Shown: piece by piece, positions 43,311-53,420 of the stretch
Layout of the letters: the number at the start of each line of letters is the position of its first letter
Position numbering within the stretch: the stretch's first letter is position 1
NCBI RefSeq assembly: GCF_016086655.4
Contig: NC_052137.2
Span: 8,866,001 to 8,930,000 of the forward strand
DNA from: Lepeophtheirus salmonis
Lineage: Eukaryota > Arthropoda > Copepoda > Siphonostomatoida > Caligidae
Direction of reading: 5' to 3'
Length of the DNA stretch: 64,000 bases
The notes under the pieces: generated by a model
What the model was told of the DNA's origin: nothing
The model's database searches: none
What the model saw: only the letters and a program-made list of their open reading frames with translations
Translations under genes and position numbers: made by a program

Positions 43311-43372
43311 AGTGCTCCCTGTGTATGTAACATCTTCTACTGTATTGGCATATACTATACATGAGGGAGCAC
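43311..43372 (+). repeat. Stem-loop of pre-microRNA-like size
   Basis: AGTGCTCCCT pairs perfectly with AGGGAGCACT. After a small internal bulge TGTATG can pair with TATACA-like sequence, leaving a loop of about 25 nt. The total, about 62 nt, is near the size of a short miRNA precursor, but it could equally be a tiny inverted-repeat element. Confidence 0.4.
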
Positions 43373-43479
43373 TATCTACAGTTTATCTTCTGACTATGAT
43401 CATATATACAGACATTTACACATACAGATACACTTTGCTTTATTATTTAGATAATGGCGCTAGTACTCGATATTGCCCA
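43373..43479. other. Non-coding spacer
   Basis: Short unassigned sequence between the stem-loop and the next R6 copy. Confidence 0.5.
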
Positions 43480-43615
43480 GAGTAACTAAGCATCGGCTAA
43501 AAGACAAATTTTACTTCAATAATATAGAAGGTAAATCTCCAAGACATCCTCAGGTCTGTCTTGGAGATTTTTTAGTGAGCACACTCATACAAAACTACTC
43601 AATAGTTATATCAAG
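43480..43615 (+). repeat. Dispersed repeat R6, copy 4, with internal perfect hairpin
   Basis: ACTAAGCATCGGCTAAAAGA, CAATAATATAGAAGGTAAAT, GTGAGCACACTCATACAAAA and CTCAATAGTTATATCAA match R6. Within it, AAATCTCCAAGACA (43533-43546) and its exact reverse complement (43557-43570) flank TCCTCAGGTC. Other R6 copies lack the second arm, so it appears to be a local inverted duplication. Confidence 0.65.
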
Positions 43616-45312
43616 AATGAAAGAATACAGATAAGATGTTTTGTGTTTAAAATTTTGATATGTTGGTGTTATGTATTTGTGACTTCTTTCATACCTTCTC
43701 ATCTTTTAGTTTTTGTTATTATTTAATATATGTATAAAGTACTATCCTCATTATTATTCTTATAATTAGCCCTGCATGGTGTATGTTTGTAAGAGTAGTA
43801 ATGATTATGTATTAATAAGGATATATACGTGTTTCTATTAAATTACATCATTGCCTTATTCCTCCAACTCTCTTCTCTCCTCATTCCACTCAGTTCTTTT
43901 ATTTAATAGTATGTGCCTCTTCAACCTCATCAAGACCCAACAGTTGGGCTGACTGATGAGTACTTAAACCTTGAGAGTGCTCACTAATAAAAACATACAA
44001 AATGCATTTAACTCTCCAGCGTTTATATATTTAATACAAATATTATTATGGACTGAAAATGCACTTAAATTGATAGACCTGAATTAAGACCATTGTTAAT
44101 ATGAACTGCCTGTTGTATAATTTTTTTTTTTTTTCGGGGGGGAAGGCAGTAAAGGAATTACTGTTATAAAGAAGAATTTTTTTAAAAGTTACTATCTTCC
44201 CTTATTTTTTTTTAGTATGGTTAGACAATAAATAAAATTATGATATATTTTTTAATTAATGCATGCGACATAAGATTTTTGTAAAATACTTGTAGAATTT
44301 AATGTATGTAAAGTACTACTTATCTCTAGTATAAGTAAGCGTGACCCTTATGTACTTGTCAGAGCAGTATTGAGTATGAACATACCTGTAGATCCGATGT
44401 GTTTTTTAGCTGACCCGTTAATTTAATTTGTAATTAGTAGTATAAAGAACTAATTTTATTTTTCTTAGCAGTTGTCATTATTATTTAATTCTTGAGTGGA
44501 GAAAATTCTTTCCTAAATCGATTCAATTATACTCAAAACTGATTTGAACGTGCGTGTGTGCCCATAAAAGACAGAGCATAACCCTGAGAATTTGTTGATG
44601 AGTTATAATTGTAAGTCCTTCGAGTAGAATAGGGGGATTAAAATCGGAAATAATTCTAGCAAATGTCCTATTTATAAACTTTTTTCATTCCTCTCTTGTC
44701 AGAGCTGATTGTAGCTGATCTAATAGAACGTCATGAGCTTTATTCTTTCTCTTTTCAAACACATTCTTCAAATTGTTAGGGTTACCATGTTGATTTTCGG
44801 GTTTTTTTACATGCCCATTCCACACTGGATTAAGGCCTTTGAGTATGAATTAAATAAGAATATATATGTGTTCCTTAAAAGTCTATCTTGTATTATTACT
44901 CCCCGTCTTCTCCTCGTTTCTCTCGGTTGTCCTGGATTCCTCCTAAAATTAGTTTGTGTCTATCAACCTCGTTAAGACATAACATTATCAAATTAAATAT
45001 TTACAGGCCTCTACACCTTATGCAAAATTATACACTTTTTTTTATGAATATCCTCAATCCACAACTCACAAAAGAATTTGTTTACCTCAATCTATAGTTT
45101 TTTTACTTTATTATCATAACATAAAAAACAGTGATATGAGGGGAATATACCGCACTATACAAGGAGTCAGAATAATATGACCGAAATCCAAAAATATGTT
45201 GGTAAAAATGTGGTCCCATATTTTTCCGTGCCCTAATAATTACTTCAGCATTAGTTGGCTAAGCTTGATTTTATTATGCTAGTTCATAGTTATAATTAAA
45301 CAAAAGAGTAAT
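43616..45312. other. Non-coding with two further repeat families
   Basis: 43740-43955 and 44835-44985 share a weak pattern (AATAAGGATATATACGTGTT versus AATAAGAATATATATGTGTT, then C-rich TCTTCTC..TC and CAACCTC.T.AAGAC). 44600-44640 is a reverse R7 copy (GTTATAATTGTAAGTCCTTC). The 80-codon frame at 44733-44975 sits in this repeat and shows no known motif. Confidence 0.45.
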
Positions 45313-45314
45313 TA

Positions 45315-45968
45315 CGGGGTGCAGCGAAAAAATCTATGCACTTATTTTTTGTAAATGCAGTAAAATTGTTCCGGTTAAATACTCAAAATAAAGAAAAAAC
45401 TCAATCTTTTTAATTGTCTTAAAAACCGGGAAAATGCCATCGGAACGTGACCAACGAATTCCGGCCCGCGCACTTTTGGATGCTAGCAAGAAAGCAACGA
45501 AGATTTCAAAGCAGTTGGGAATCTCCAACATGAACCCAGACATGAACGTGGTATTCCAGCAGGATGGTGGGCCTACACACACGTCCAAAAAGGCCCAGAA
45601 GTGGTTGGAGGACTACTTGCCTTTCTGGCCAAATAAAATATGACCCCCTACCCACTAGATGCCAACTCATTGACTTCATTTTTGGGATTCATGTTGATTC
45701 CAAGGCCTGCACCGTCTGTCACCCAAATATCAACAACTTTAAGGACACCTTCAACCAGTTCTAGGATGGCATGTCTGAGGACTACATCTGCATCTTCCAT
45801 GGCCAACCTAAGCCATAATTGCTACCAAGGAGGCTACATCAATGACTAGGGTAGCCAAGACATCATATTAGTCATTTTTACTTTATTGACATACCCCATT
45901 ACAACTGGTTGCTGAAATACATCTTGATAAAGTTCTAGATGAAAGTGTAAAGATTTGTTCGCCGCACC
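45315..45968 (+). mobile_element. Tc1/mariner deletion derivative (family C), 654 bp
   Basis: Flanking TA dinucleotides lie at 45313-45314 and 45969-45970. The left end, from 45318, reads GGTGCAGCGAAAAAATCTAT; the right end read inward reads GGTGCGGCGAACAAATCTTT. The two 26-28-bp inverted termini match at all but a few positions. The transposase inside is joined from an N-terminal and a C-terminal piece. At about half normal length it is a non-autonomous copy. Confidence 0.85.
45434..45849 (+). pseudogene. Internally deleted Tc1/mariner transposase, family C
   Basis: The start is ATG 45434 (MPSERDQRIPARALLDASKK, then ATKISKQLGIS), the beginning of the first helix-turn-helix. The frame then jumps straight into the catalytic domain: NMNPDMNVVFQQDGGPTHTS with the second catalytic Asp in QQDGG, then KKAQKWLEDYLPFWPNKI. 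After one frameshift it continues IFGIHVDSKACTVCHPNINN, FKDTFNQF, a stop and SEDYIC. The expected PQSPDLNPLDY third-Asp motif is reduced to PLDANSL. The part between the HTH and QQDGG, including the first catalytic Asp (FSDEK region), is missing, so the product could at most bind the element's ends. Confidence 0.8.
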
Positions 45969-45970
45969 TA

Positions 45971-47162
45971 GTACAAAGTGTTTTTGAGATTCATTATGAA
46001 AAGAGTAATCATAAACGCAAAAAAACTATGCACACATTTTGAGCTCCCAAGATAATGTCTCCTTCAATTATGATGCAGTTTATGACGTCAGTGAAGAAGC
46101 TCTATATACTTTTGTTAATTGGGATGAATATTCAGGGAGCTTGCGTGAAGTATATACATGGATTACACAAAGAAAGGATTGGAAGAAGAGAAAATAGACA
46201 TTAGTCCTCATAATGTTCCCTTTTTTATAGCTTAATATGCTTAGTGCTTTGATTGTATTATGAATGGATATGTTAATACAGTGGTTATTAAAGTTGGGGT
46301 TGCTACCCCTGTGAAGTTCCAGTACACAACTAAGAGGTTACAAAAAGTAAATGCAGACCGCGGCTACACATGGAGGAGGAGGATTTCCAATCATCCATCA
46401 CATTAAGACCTCAATTTGTTTATATGCTTATTTGCATATTCATTGCTTGGAGCTGTCATGTTATATGTTTTTAAGTTTCAATTTTGACTTTATTTACCAA
46501 AAAAAAAAGAGAATTAAATGGATTTAAGTTATTTCAAGTAGTACACATATTGCTGATTAAATGTTAATAGTATATTTTGTCGTTGTATTTATTCCTTATA
46601 TTTTTCAATATAAAAAGAATCAAAATCTTTCTTTTTGATGAATAAAGTGAAATAACGTTTATTATTTGCCACAGGGTTGATCTTAAAAGGGTTGATATGA
46701 CCTTTAAGTCATCTATTTGCATAATATGCCCTCCAAATTTTATATTAATCTCTCAATGAATGGGAGTTGTTTCACACAGAAAATTTTGAATTTTGTTAGA
46801 ATGTCAAATCATTTTATTATTGTACATTGCGTTATGCCAAAAAAATCATCCGGTTTATCAAGAAATGGACAATATATTACGTTCACTTAAGTTCCATCAA
46901 ATAGATAAAGGCTATTCAAAAAGTTAGGGCAGATTACGCTTATCCTTAAAATATGTCTAATGTTAAATTCCTTAAAAAGTATGTGAGGTGAGTGCATGAA
47001 TGTAAATATTGCTTTGATTAAATTCAAACGTCACAGTTTATCTTTTGCATCAAGTAGTATTTAATGTAGGATGTTGAGCCTTTTTTATTCTTAAAACCAT
47101 TTGCTGGAGTTTAAACAATATTATTTGGAAGTTTATTCATTTAATGCACTATGTTAATAAGC
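45971..47162. other. AT-rich non-coding stretch
   Basis: No gene or repeat is recognised on either strand. Confidence 0.5.
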
Positions 47163-47945
47163 AAATCGTACCATTTTTCGTAGTAAGATTTAAATCAACT
47201 TCATGAAATAGAACATTTCAATAGGACTAGGAGCATTATTTAATTATAATTATACCAAATATTATCAACCATTTTTTTTCAAAATGTCCTCCTTCATCGA
47301 CCACCATAGCTTCTAGTCTGGGCCTGATAGCGTTGCACAAGTTTAGGACGTAGTCATTTGACATATCAGCCACTCTTTCTCAACGGAGGGCTTCAGGAAT
47401 CAACATGGAAGGGGGGGGGGTTACAAGTTGGGAGGCCATAAATCGGTTAAGTTTTTCTTGCACCAAGCTTGAGTTTATGATTCGACGGACATAATAAAAA
47501 GTCCCAAGCTCTTGACTTCATTCCTGATAGTACCCTCGCTGTCGTGGATGTCCTTGGGCGACACCTTTTTTTCTGGTGACTGGCAAGGTTTCAATTTTAA
47601 AGGCCTCGAAGGTCAAGAAGTGTGCTGTGACAGTCTTACTGTGTCCTCAACTTCACGTCTTTCTGGTGTGGCTCTCACCACTGTTAATGCTCCTTCTGAC
47701 ATTACGGACACTCCCAACAGAGCAATTCATAATGTCCACAATCTTCTATAAGCAAAGTGATGAGCACGGAGAAGATTTCTGGTCAGTGTCTTTTTTTCTC
47801 CATTGTCATTGTATGCTGACGTATTGTAACCAATAATTCAAAGCATGAAAGCTGATCAATTTGGAAAAAAAATCGTTTTAACAACCCAACATCGATTATA
47901 AGTAATAATGTCTGTATGGAGCTCTAATTGGCAAGGTACGATTGG
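47163..47945 (-). mobile_element. Tc1/mariner deletion derivative, family D copy 1
   Basis: Candidate inverted termini are AAATCGTACCATTTTTCG at 47163-47180 and CCAATCGTACCTTGCC read inward from 47945. The minus-strand transposase remnant reads VNAPSD/MNCSVGSV-like HTH sequence near 47720, then FEAFKIETLPVTRKKVSPKD, IRNEVKSLGLFIMSV and, after the deletion, KKNLTDLWPPNL and ERVADMSNDYVLNLCNAIRP with RLEAMVVDEGG at 47290-47325. A 10-G run (47409-47418, on the plus strand) has replaced the third-Asp motif region. The long plus-strand frames at 47512-47836 are shadows. Confidence 0.7.
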
Positions 47946-48659
47946 ATTATTCACGCATGGGTAAAAATATCAACTTTGAGCCCGAAAGATGGCGTCTCCT
48001 CCAATTAATATTCAATATATGACTCAGAGAAAACAGTCTATATATATTTCGTTGCTTTTGTATGAATATTTTTGTGAGGTTATGTGAATTATAAAGTAGT
48101 AATCCCTCAAATTATCTACTCCAGTCTTCCTTGTACATATTTAAGAATTTTGCAAATGACAAGTTATCTTGGAAAACATTACTTTGCGTAATTACTACCC
48201 TTACCCACACAAACACATGGATACAATGAAATTACACATGCATAAAATTCAATTGAAATGGATTAAAGAAACTTGTAAATGCATAGACAAGTTCTCACGA
48301 ACTTGGCCCTGGTAAAGAAAAGAAGAAGAAGTGAAAATGAAGTATTCACAAAATGTCAGCATTCACAAAAAAAACCCTGTGAATATAAGTACATAATTTG
48401 CACCCTTAGTTTTTTACATGAATATTACATATATTAGAGTAATTATTATTTATGTAATTAAATAATATGGCACGTAGAAGAATTACAAATATAGTTGGCT
48501 TCACTTTAAACGTGGGGGGTTACCACATCTATCATACATGTACGTCTAAAGGCAGTTCATTCTTAAAAACTAACATTAAAGTTAGCCAAAATCTTCAATA
48601 TAGACTTAGTAAGTTTTAGATAGACTAAAAAATATATAGAACGTTTTCACTGACATCAT
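47946..48659. other. Non-coding stretch
   Basis: Nothing recognisable. 47985-48000 (AAAGATGGCGTCTCCTCC) is the outer flank of family D copy 1 and has a counterpart before copy 2 (CCCCATCTTTGGGGCTCAAA), so that element may extend further than its apparent terminus. Confidence 0.4.
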
Positions 48660-49349
48660 TAATATCATTATAAAGGAAGGAAACCCCATCTTTGGGGCTC
48701 AAATCTTCATTCACCTCAACAAACAACAGTAATGCTGGCAAAAAGGTAACGGATTGCAGATCTTCTCCACGCTCATCACTCCGTAAAAGAGGTCGTGGAC
48801 ATTGTGAATTGCTCTGTTGAGCTAGTCCGTAACGGCATGAGGCTCTTTAACGGCGATGCCAGCCTCTCCAAGAAGTAGAAGACAAAACAAAATTGTAACT
48901 AAAAACTTATTTACCGGTGTGGCCTTTAAAATTGAAACCTCCCAAACAAATGGAAAGATGGTGTTGGCCAAAGACTTCAAAGTCAGCGAGGTGACTATCA
49001 AGAATGCAGTTAAGAGAATTGGCCTATTCATATGTTCGTGTAACCAATACAAGGAAAACCTTATCAATTCCTGGTTTCCATACGTGTGACCCCCCTCACC
49101 ACCAGACTTTAGAATATGGGGCATCGTGGAGAGCAAGGCCTTTAAAGTCATCCACCACATTGTTGATTCCTTGAAAGGTTCCGTAGAGAAGGATGGGCTG
49201 ATATATATAATGACTTCGTCGGCCGAATGAGGATATTTTGAGAAATAATGGTTGATATTATTTGGTATAATTATAAAATAAAAATATTCTTTCTACCATG
49301 TACATATTAAAGTTGGTTTATATCTGATTATAAAAAATGGTACGATTTT
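48660..49349 (+). mobile_element. Tc1/mariner deletion derivative, family D copy 2
   Basis: The 3' part (GGTTGATATTATTTGGTATA at about 49247 to AAAAAATGGTACGATTT at 49332-49348) is nearly identical to that of copy 1 in reverse. The 5' terminus is not clear. It lies in opposite orientation to copy 1, about 0.7 kb away. Confidence 0.65.
48732..49230 (+). pseudogene. Internally deleted Tc1/mariner transposase, family D copy 2
   Basis: It opens at ATG 48732 (MLAKR, stop, RIADLLHAHHSVKEVVDIVN and CSVELVRNGMRLFNGDASLS), a helix-turn-helix of the first HTH type. A frameshift leads to GVAFKIETSQTNGKMVLAKD, then FKVSEVTIKNAVKRIGLFI, the second HTH. The catalytic domain is deleted, and ENLINSWFPYV then PPSPPDFRIWGIVESKAFKV and HHIVDSLKGSVEKD follow, with PPSPPDF a remnant of the third-Asp motif. 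The join is at the same place as in copy 1, which shows the deletion happened before the two copies separated. Confidence 0.75.
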
Positions 49350-49855
49350 ACTTAAGCACAAAGTATACATATAACATGAACAAATTTCAAATAAATCTTG
49401 ATTAAACTCCATCAAATGGATTTAGGAATAAAATAAAAACAACTCAACGCCTGCATTGAATACTACTTCTTGCCAATTATATTTTATTTGAATCAAAGAA
49501 ATATTCACTTAGATGAACCCACCTCTATTATGTAATTTAAGGGATTCTTATTTAGAGGTTTCTTCGTATTTGAAGGAAAGGTCTTATCGGCCCAAACTTT
49601 CAGATGACCGTTATATATTTATCTCTCCCTGATAAAAGCTTTTGGCTAATTTTCCTGTGAGATGGAAATAATATATTGATTCATTTTGTTGAACACTAAC
49701 ACGCAGTAAAAAAAAACGAATCGATCATCTCACAAAAACATTATTTTGCATTGTTTATATCAAATTTAAATGAAATTAGTTTAAAAAGAATCAGATATCC
49801 TTGATTATTTGGTGATTTATCTGACCACTTTCCATAGTACTCGCCATTGAACTGA
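49350..49855. other. Non-coding stretch
   Basis: Nothing recognisable on either strand. Confidence 0.5.
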
Positions 49856-50040
49856 GTAATTAGGCTTCGGGGAACAGACAATCTTTGCATTAATAATATA
49901 ACTAGAAAATATAATCCAATAAATCTTAAGTGTAGCTATACGTTTTTTCATAAGCACACTCACACACAGTTACTCAATACATAGATATTTTCTCCTGAAG
50001 AATGAATCAGTAATGATAATAGCTTGAGAAAATTAAATAT
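49856..50040 (+). repeat. Dispersed repeat R6, copy 5
   Basis: GTAATTAGGCTTCGGGGAAC, CATTAATAATATAACTAGAA, CATAAGCACACTCACACACA and TACTCAATACATAGA follow the R6 order. It ends with TGATAATAGCTTGAGAAAAT, also seen after the 43.0 kb copy. Confidence 0.6.
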
Positions 50041-50089
50041 CATCATTGCTCAGATTACAAAGCACAATGAAAATTTTTACTCTACAAAC

Positions 50090-50793
50090 CAGTGATGGGA
50101 CGGTTAATGGGAATCGGAGAATCGGGTGTTTTTTCTGGAATCGGCATCGGGAAAATAATGTTTAATCTTGCCCTTCTGATTCTGATTTATTACAGGTATT
50201 TAGCTACTTATTAGCTTACTAAGTTATGAAAAAAATAGCCCTCTTGTACAAGAAAAAATAAAGGAAATTTTCCTTTTTACCATAAAATTTAAATTTTAAA
50301 TTTGTTTGAAAACAGCTTGGGATTTTTTAAATTTTTTTCCAGAAAATTTAACATTCACATTTGTTTCAAATTTATTATTGATATTCTGTGAATAGCTGTA
50401 GATTTGGTAATTTTTTTCCCAAAATATTTATTTTTGTGAATAGCTGCAAATTTTTGAATTTTTTTTCCAAAAAAAATATTTTTTGGAGAATAGCCACAGG
50501 TTTTTGTATTTTTTTTTGCAAAATGTCGTAAATTTTTGAAAAATTTATAAGGACAAAATGGTATATTTGAAATTTTTTTACAAAAAAACTTAATTTTTGG
50601 AATGTTTTTCCACACAAAATTTACTTTTTCAAAAAAAAAAAATCTCAAACACCCCCTCATATATTTTTTGGGACGCCGCTGATAGAAAAGTAGTTTTTTT
50701 TAAATAATTATTTAAAATATTAAAGAGTGAGAATCTTTACTAGAATCGCATCGGAATTGGCATCAGGATTTTTTTGGAATCGTTCTATCACTA
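50090..50793 (+). repeat. R3 hAT-like miniature element with 8-bp target duplication
   Basis: The termini are CAGTGATGGGACGG and, read inward, TAGTGATAGAACG. The flanks CTACAAAC (50082-50089) and CTAAAAAT (50794-50801) match at 6 of 8. Subterminal repeats are GGGAATCGGAGAATCGGG and, at the other end, GAATCGCATCGGAATTGGCAT. The centre (50388-50535) is a T-rich tandem array of about 50-bp units carrying GTGAATAGCTG.A.ATTT, and a C-rich patch with GGGACGCCGC at about 50650-50690 may be a nested insert. Non-coding; the minus-strand frames here reflect the T-rich repeats. Confidence 0.65.
50388..50535 (+). repeat. T-rich tandem repeat, about 50-bp period
   Basis: Three units begin GTGAATAGCTGTAGATTT, GTGAATAGCTGCAAATTT and GAGAATAGCCACAGGTTT. 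They generate long artificial minus-strand frames rich in Lys and Phe. Confidence 0.75.
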
Positions 50794-50890
50794 CTAAAAA
50801 TGCTTAGGATTTACCAAGGTTAATAAAAATACAAGTTTATACCATCACACATGGAAGGCTAATTTTGATTTCCACCACCCTTTTAATATT

Positions 50891-50990
50891 GGCGTCATAG
50901 TAGATGAGTGGTTGGTTGTTTTGTCAAAATCTGTCTTTTTTACCCAGTAGTCGGTACGATACATCAAATTAAAAATACTAGCAAACCCAA
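50891..50990 (-). repeat. Repeat R8, reverse copy
   Basis: On the minus strand: TTTAATTTGATGTATCGTAC, CGACTACTGGGTAAAAAAGA, CAGATTTTGACAAAACA and CAACCACTCATC. It matches both tandem units at 14560-14732. Confidence 0.65.
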
Positions 50991-51416
50991 TAACATCATG
51001 GGCTAACCTTGTTTTTTTATCAAACTTGCCTCTTTCTAGTATTAGCTAAAATCTTTAAAATGGCTTTGTTGAGTTTTGGAAGAACTTAAATTGGAAACAA
51101 AACTTTTTTGTGTATTCCTGAAATTTTAAATGGACACCTTTAATCTGTTTCATTCCAAAAATAGTGATAATTCTAATCAAGAACTACTTCTTGCTTTAAC
51201 ATAAATACATAAATGCAAATAAAATATACATTTCTTTATTACCCTTTCGCAATTCTTAGTAGTAAAAGCGGGGAATAAGAAAAGAAATATCCATAAACAT
51301 AAAAATATTCCTATTTTGATATTAAATTTGCAATTTTCAGTAATTCCTTGGTGTACTAATGTTCAGAACTACGTGCTTTCAAATTGATTTACGAGTGATT
51401 TGTGGCAAGTTTCATA
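50991..51416. other. Non-coding stretch
   Basis: Nothing recognisable on either strand. Confidence 0.5.
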
Positions 51417-51953
51417 CCGGGTGTAAATAAAATTATGAACCTTTCTAAAAATACAGTTTTGAATACGTGTTGTTGATTTAATGTTAAAGTTCTGATTACT
51501 TTTGAGTAGCTTATATTCGAAGCCTTTGATTGATGTATATGTTGAAAAAACAAATCTTTATACGTTGCGATGGAGGCAACAAGAGCCATCAGGCCATTTT
51601 GAACTTTTGGACAAGAATCTTGGCCCCTCAAAGACCAGATATGAATCCTCTGGATTGCTCCATTTTTGTGGCAAATTGAGAAGATGGCCTGTAAAGTCCG
51701 CCAACCAAATATTGATGCCCTGAAGACATCCGTTCACCAGCAGTGGAGGGTCATGAGAAGGGAATACGGTGCGATGTGTGCAAGAGGTTCTGGAGGCCGT
51801 TGGAGGATCTCACTTAGGCTGATGGTGGTCAGATTCATTATTAGTGTGTATTGTTTTAGTAAAAAATATTATTTTATCAAACTTTCAATGTACAACATCA
51901 TCTTGATCAATTGACTACTTAGAGGCAGGTCTCAGTACTTTTTCTACATCCGC
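51417..51953 (+). mobile_element. Tc1/mariner family B deletion derivative, 537 bp
   Basis: TA dinucleotides flank it (51415-51416 and 51954-51955). The left end CCGGGTGTAAATAAAATTATG and the following leader (AATACAGTTTTGAATACGTG, TTGTTGATTTAATG) match the 5' region of the 16.7-18.0 kb element. The right end (TACTTAGAGGCAGG, CTTTTTCTACATCC) matches its 3' region. It is a shortened relative of that element. Confidence 0.8.
51570..51840 (+). pseudogene. Internally deleted family B transposase
   Basis: The coding start matches family B (ATGGAGGCAACAAGAGCC, MEATRAI). After about ten codons it jumps to the catalytic C-terminal part: a segment encoding DMNPLDCSIFV, corresponding to DLSPLDYSIWW in the full-length copy, then KVRQPNIDALKTSVHQQW and RVMRREY. 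The end (CARGSGGRWRISLRLM) is in a shifted frame in both copies. Most of the DNA-binding and catalytic regions is missing, including the first two catalytic Asp residues. The deletion junction is different from those of families A and D. Confidence 0.7.
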
Positions 51954-52224
51954 TACTTTATAAACATTAGACTGTCCTGATATACTAATAATTACTAATT
52001 ACCACTTCACATGTGTACTGGTTAGTCAGACATGATTAAATTAATTTATTGATATAAATAAATAGAAGAACTTTATAAGTTATTCTTTAGATCCCAATTC
52101 ATTCCTGAACAGAGTCATTATAAATGAATATTGCTTATGATAATCATAATTAATAATGTAATCAAAGTTTGTCTGTCTGTTTGCTTCATTAATTCCCTGA
52201 AAATTACATATAATTGATAATAAG
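51954..52224. other. Non-coding stretch
   Basis: Nothing recognisable on either strand. Confidence 0.5.
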
Positions 52225-52366
52225 CGTGTGTAGGTATAGCTCAGCGCGTCATATTAAAAATAAAATAAAAGGGGACTAGATGTAAAAAATTATGAATATG
52301 ACTTTTGCTCAGCAACGTGCGTGTATAGCTAAAGCTCAACACGTCAAATTAAAAATCAAATAAAAT
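52225..52366 (+). repeat. Repeat R10, two tandem units
   Basis: GTGTGTAGGTATAGCTCAGC, then GCGTCATATTAAAAATAAAA and, 92 bp later, GTGCGTGTATAGCTAAAGCT, then CAACACGTCAAATTAAAAAT. A third copy is at 19812-19860. The TAGCTCAGCGCG string looks like a tRNA A-box but no tRNA fold is present. Confidence 0.6.
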
Positions 52367-52527
52367 TGAGAACATATGCCTCAGACTTATAACCTGAAGA
52401 ATTTTTTAGCGGGCGAATTTTGTTGTTGTTGGGTTTTGAACAATATTTTTGTTTAATTTTATCTAGTTCTTATAATTATTCTTTTACTCTTAAAGAATGA
52501 ACATCTAAATATTGAGTAACTACGTGC
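52367..52527. other. Non-coding stretch
   Basis: Nothing recognisable on either strand. Confidence 0.5.
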
Positions 52528-52752
52528 TGGTGTTGTGTCAATACTTATTTTTTGGGTACAATTCAGTCTAAGAATGAATCCTATTAGTCCTTAAGACTTG
52601 ACAGTCTTTTGAAATATCAGTACTGGAACTGAGTGGCTTCATCAAGAACTGAACTTTATAAGTTTTAGGACTGATATGCTCGGAGGAAATGGCCCGAAAC
52701 AAGACTTAAGTGGACGGGACTACAGTCCTAAATTAGGACAGACACAACACTA
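52528..52752 (+). repeat. R2 hAT-like miniature element (225 bp, both ends)
   Basis: TGGTGTTGTGTCAATACTTA at the left and AAATTAGGACAGACACAACA, then CTA, at the right give inverted termini of at least 10 bp (TGTTGTGTC/GACACAACA). The interior contains ATTCAGTCTAAGA, TAGTCCTTAAGACTTGACAG, CTTTTGAAATATCAGTACTG and GGGACTACAGTCCTA. Non-coding. Confidence 0.7.
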
Positions 52753-53259
52753 TGTGTATGCGTGTGTATGAAAAACGAAGAGTTTCACTGTTTTATTGAT
52801 ATAGATAGGTACTATTAAGATTAATTGATATTGCTGGGATGTCACAAATCAATGAGTACCCCTGAAAAATGATTAAAAACAACGTGCACAATATTTGTAA
52901 TGATACACCATGGCATGCCTAATATAAAAGTACAATTTTTGAATCATAAGATTATATTTGGGACGTTTCAAGAGGCTTAAAAATGTTTACATTCGACTCA
53001 AAATTCCCCCAAAAAATGTATTTAAATTTGCCTGTACCACACCAAAAATAGTCTGAGAGACTTCAAACCTAGCGTTTCAATTGCCCCCAGCAGAACAAGT
53101 ATTTTTGCAGGGAAAAATACTATTAATCCTGAAACAAGACAGTCGGATGAAAAGAGTATAGAGGCAAATTTGTCCAAAATACTATGCTTAAAATTTAGGC
53201 TTTTATAAATTCAATATATGTTTTTAATTTACATATAAATGAATCGATATGTAATGCCT
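52753..53259. other. Non-coding stretch
   Basis: 53150-53259 would be the 3' flank of the next transposase relic. Nothing else is seen. Confidence 0.45.
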
Positions 53260-53420
53260 TCACTCAATGTGGCCGGATTTAGCCTCTATCACAGCCTCGA
53301 TGCCTGGAGGTGCAATAGAGGATGTGGATGCTCTCATCGTGATAAGCTCCCCACCCCTTCACAAAGCTGGCCTTGATGGACTTGAGAAAACTAAGCAGCT
53401 TATCGAAACATTTTACATGC
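53260..53420 (-). pseudogene. Tc1/mariner transposase C-terminal fragment
   Basis: On the minus strand SIKASFVKGWGAYHDESIHI, then YCTSRHRG in one frame and IEAVIEAKSGHIE with a stop at 53260 in the next. The ending R-x-E-x-V-I-E-A-x-x-G-x-I-E is the classic C-terminus of many Tc1/mariner transposases. Only about 50 codons remain. The 71-codon plus-strand frame here is its shadow. Confidence 0.6.

Noticed and set aside
44733..45097. Two overlapping open frames of 80 and 69 codons
   Set aside because: They lie in a diverged repeat also present near 43.8 kb and show no recognisable motif.
47512..47836. 79- and 86-codon plus-strand frames with hydrophobic stretches
   Set aside because: Shadows of the minus-strand family D transposase remnant.
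50355..50660. 101-codon Lys/Phe-rich minus-strand frame
   Set aside because: Generated by the T-rich tandem repeat inside R3; no protein motif.
52225..52366. tRNA gene suggested by TAGCTCAG (A-box)
   Set aside because: No B-box or cloverleaf follows, and the sequence is part of repeat R10.
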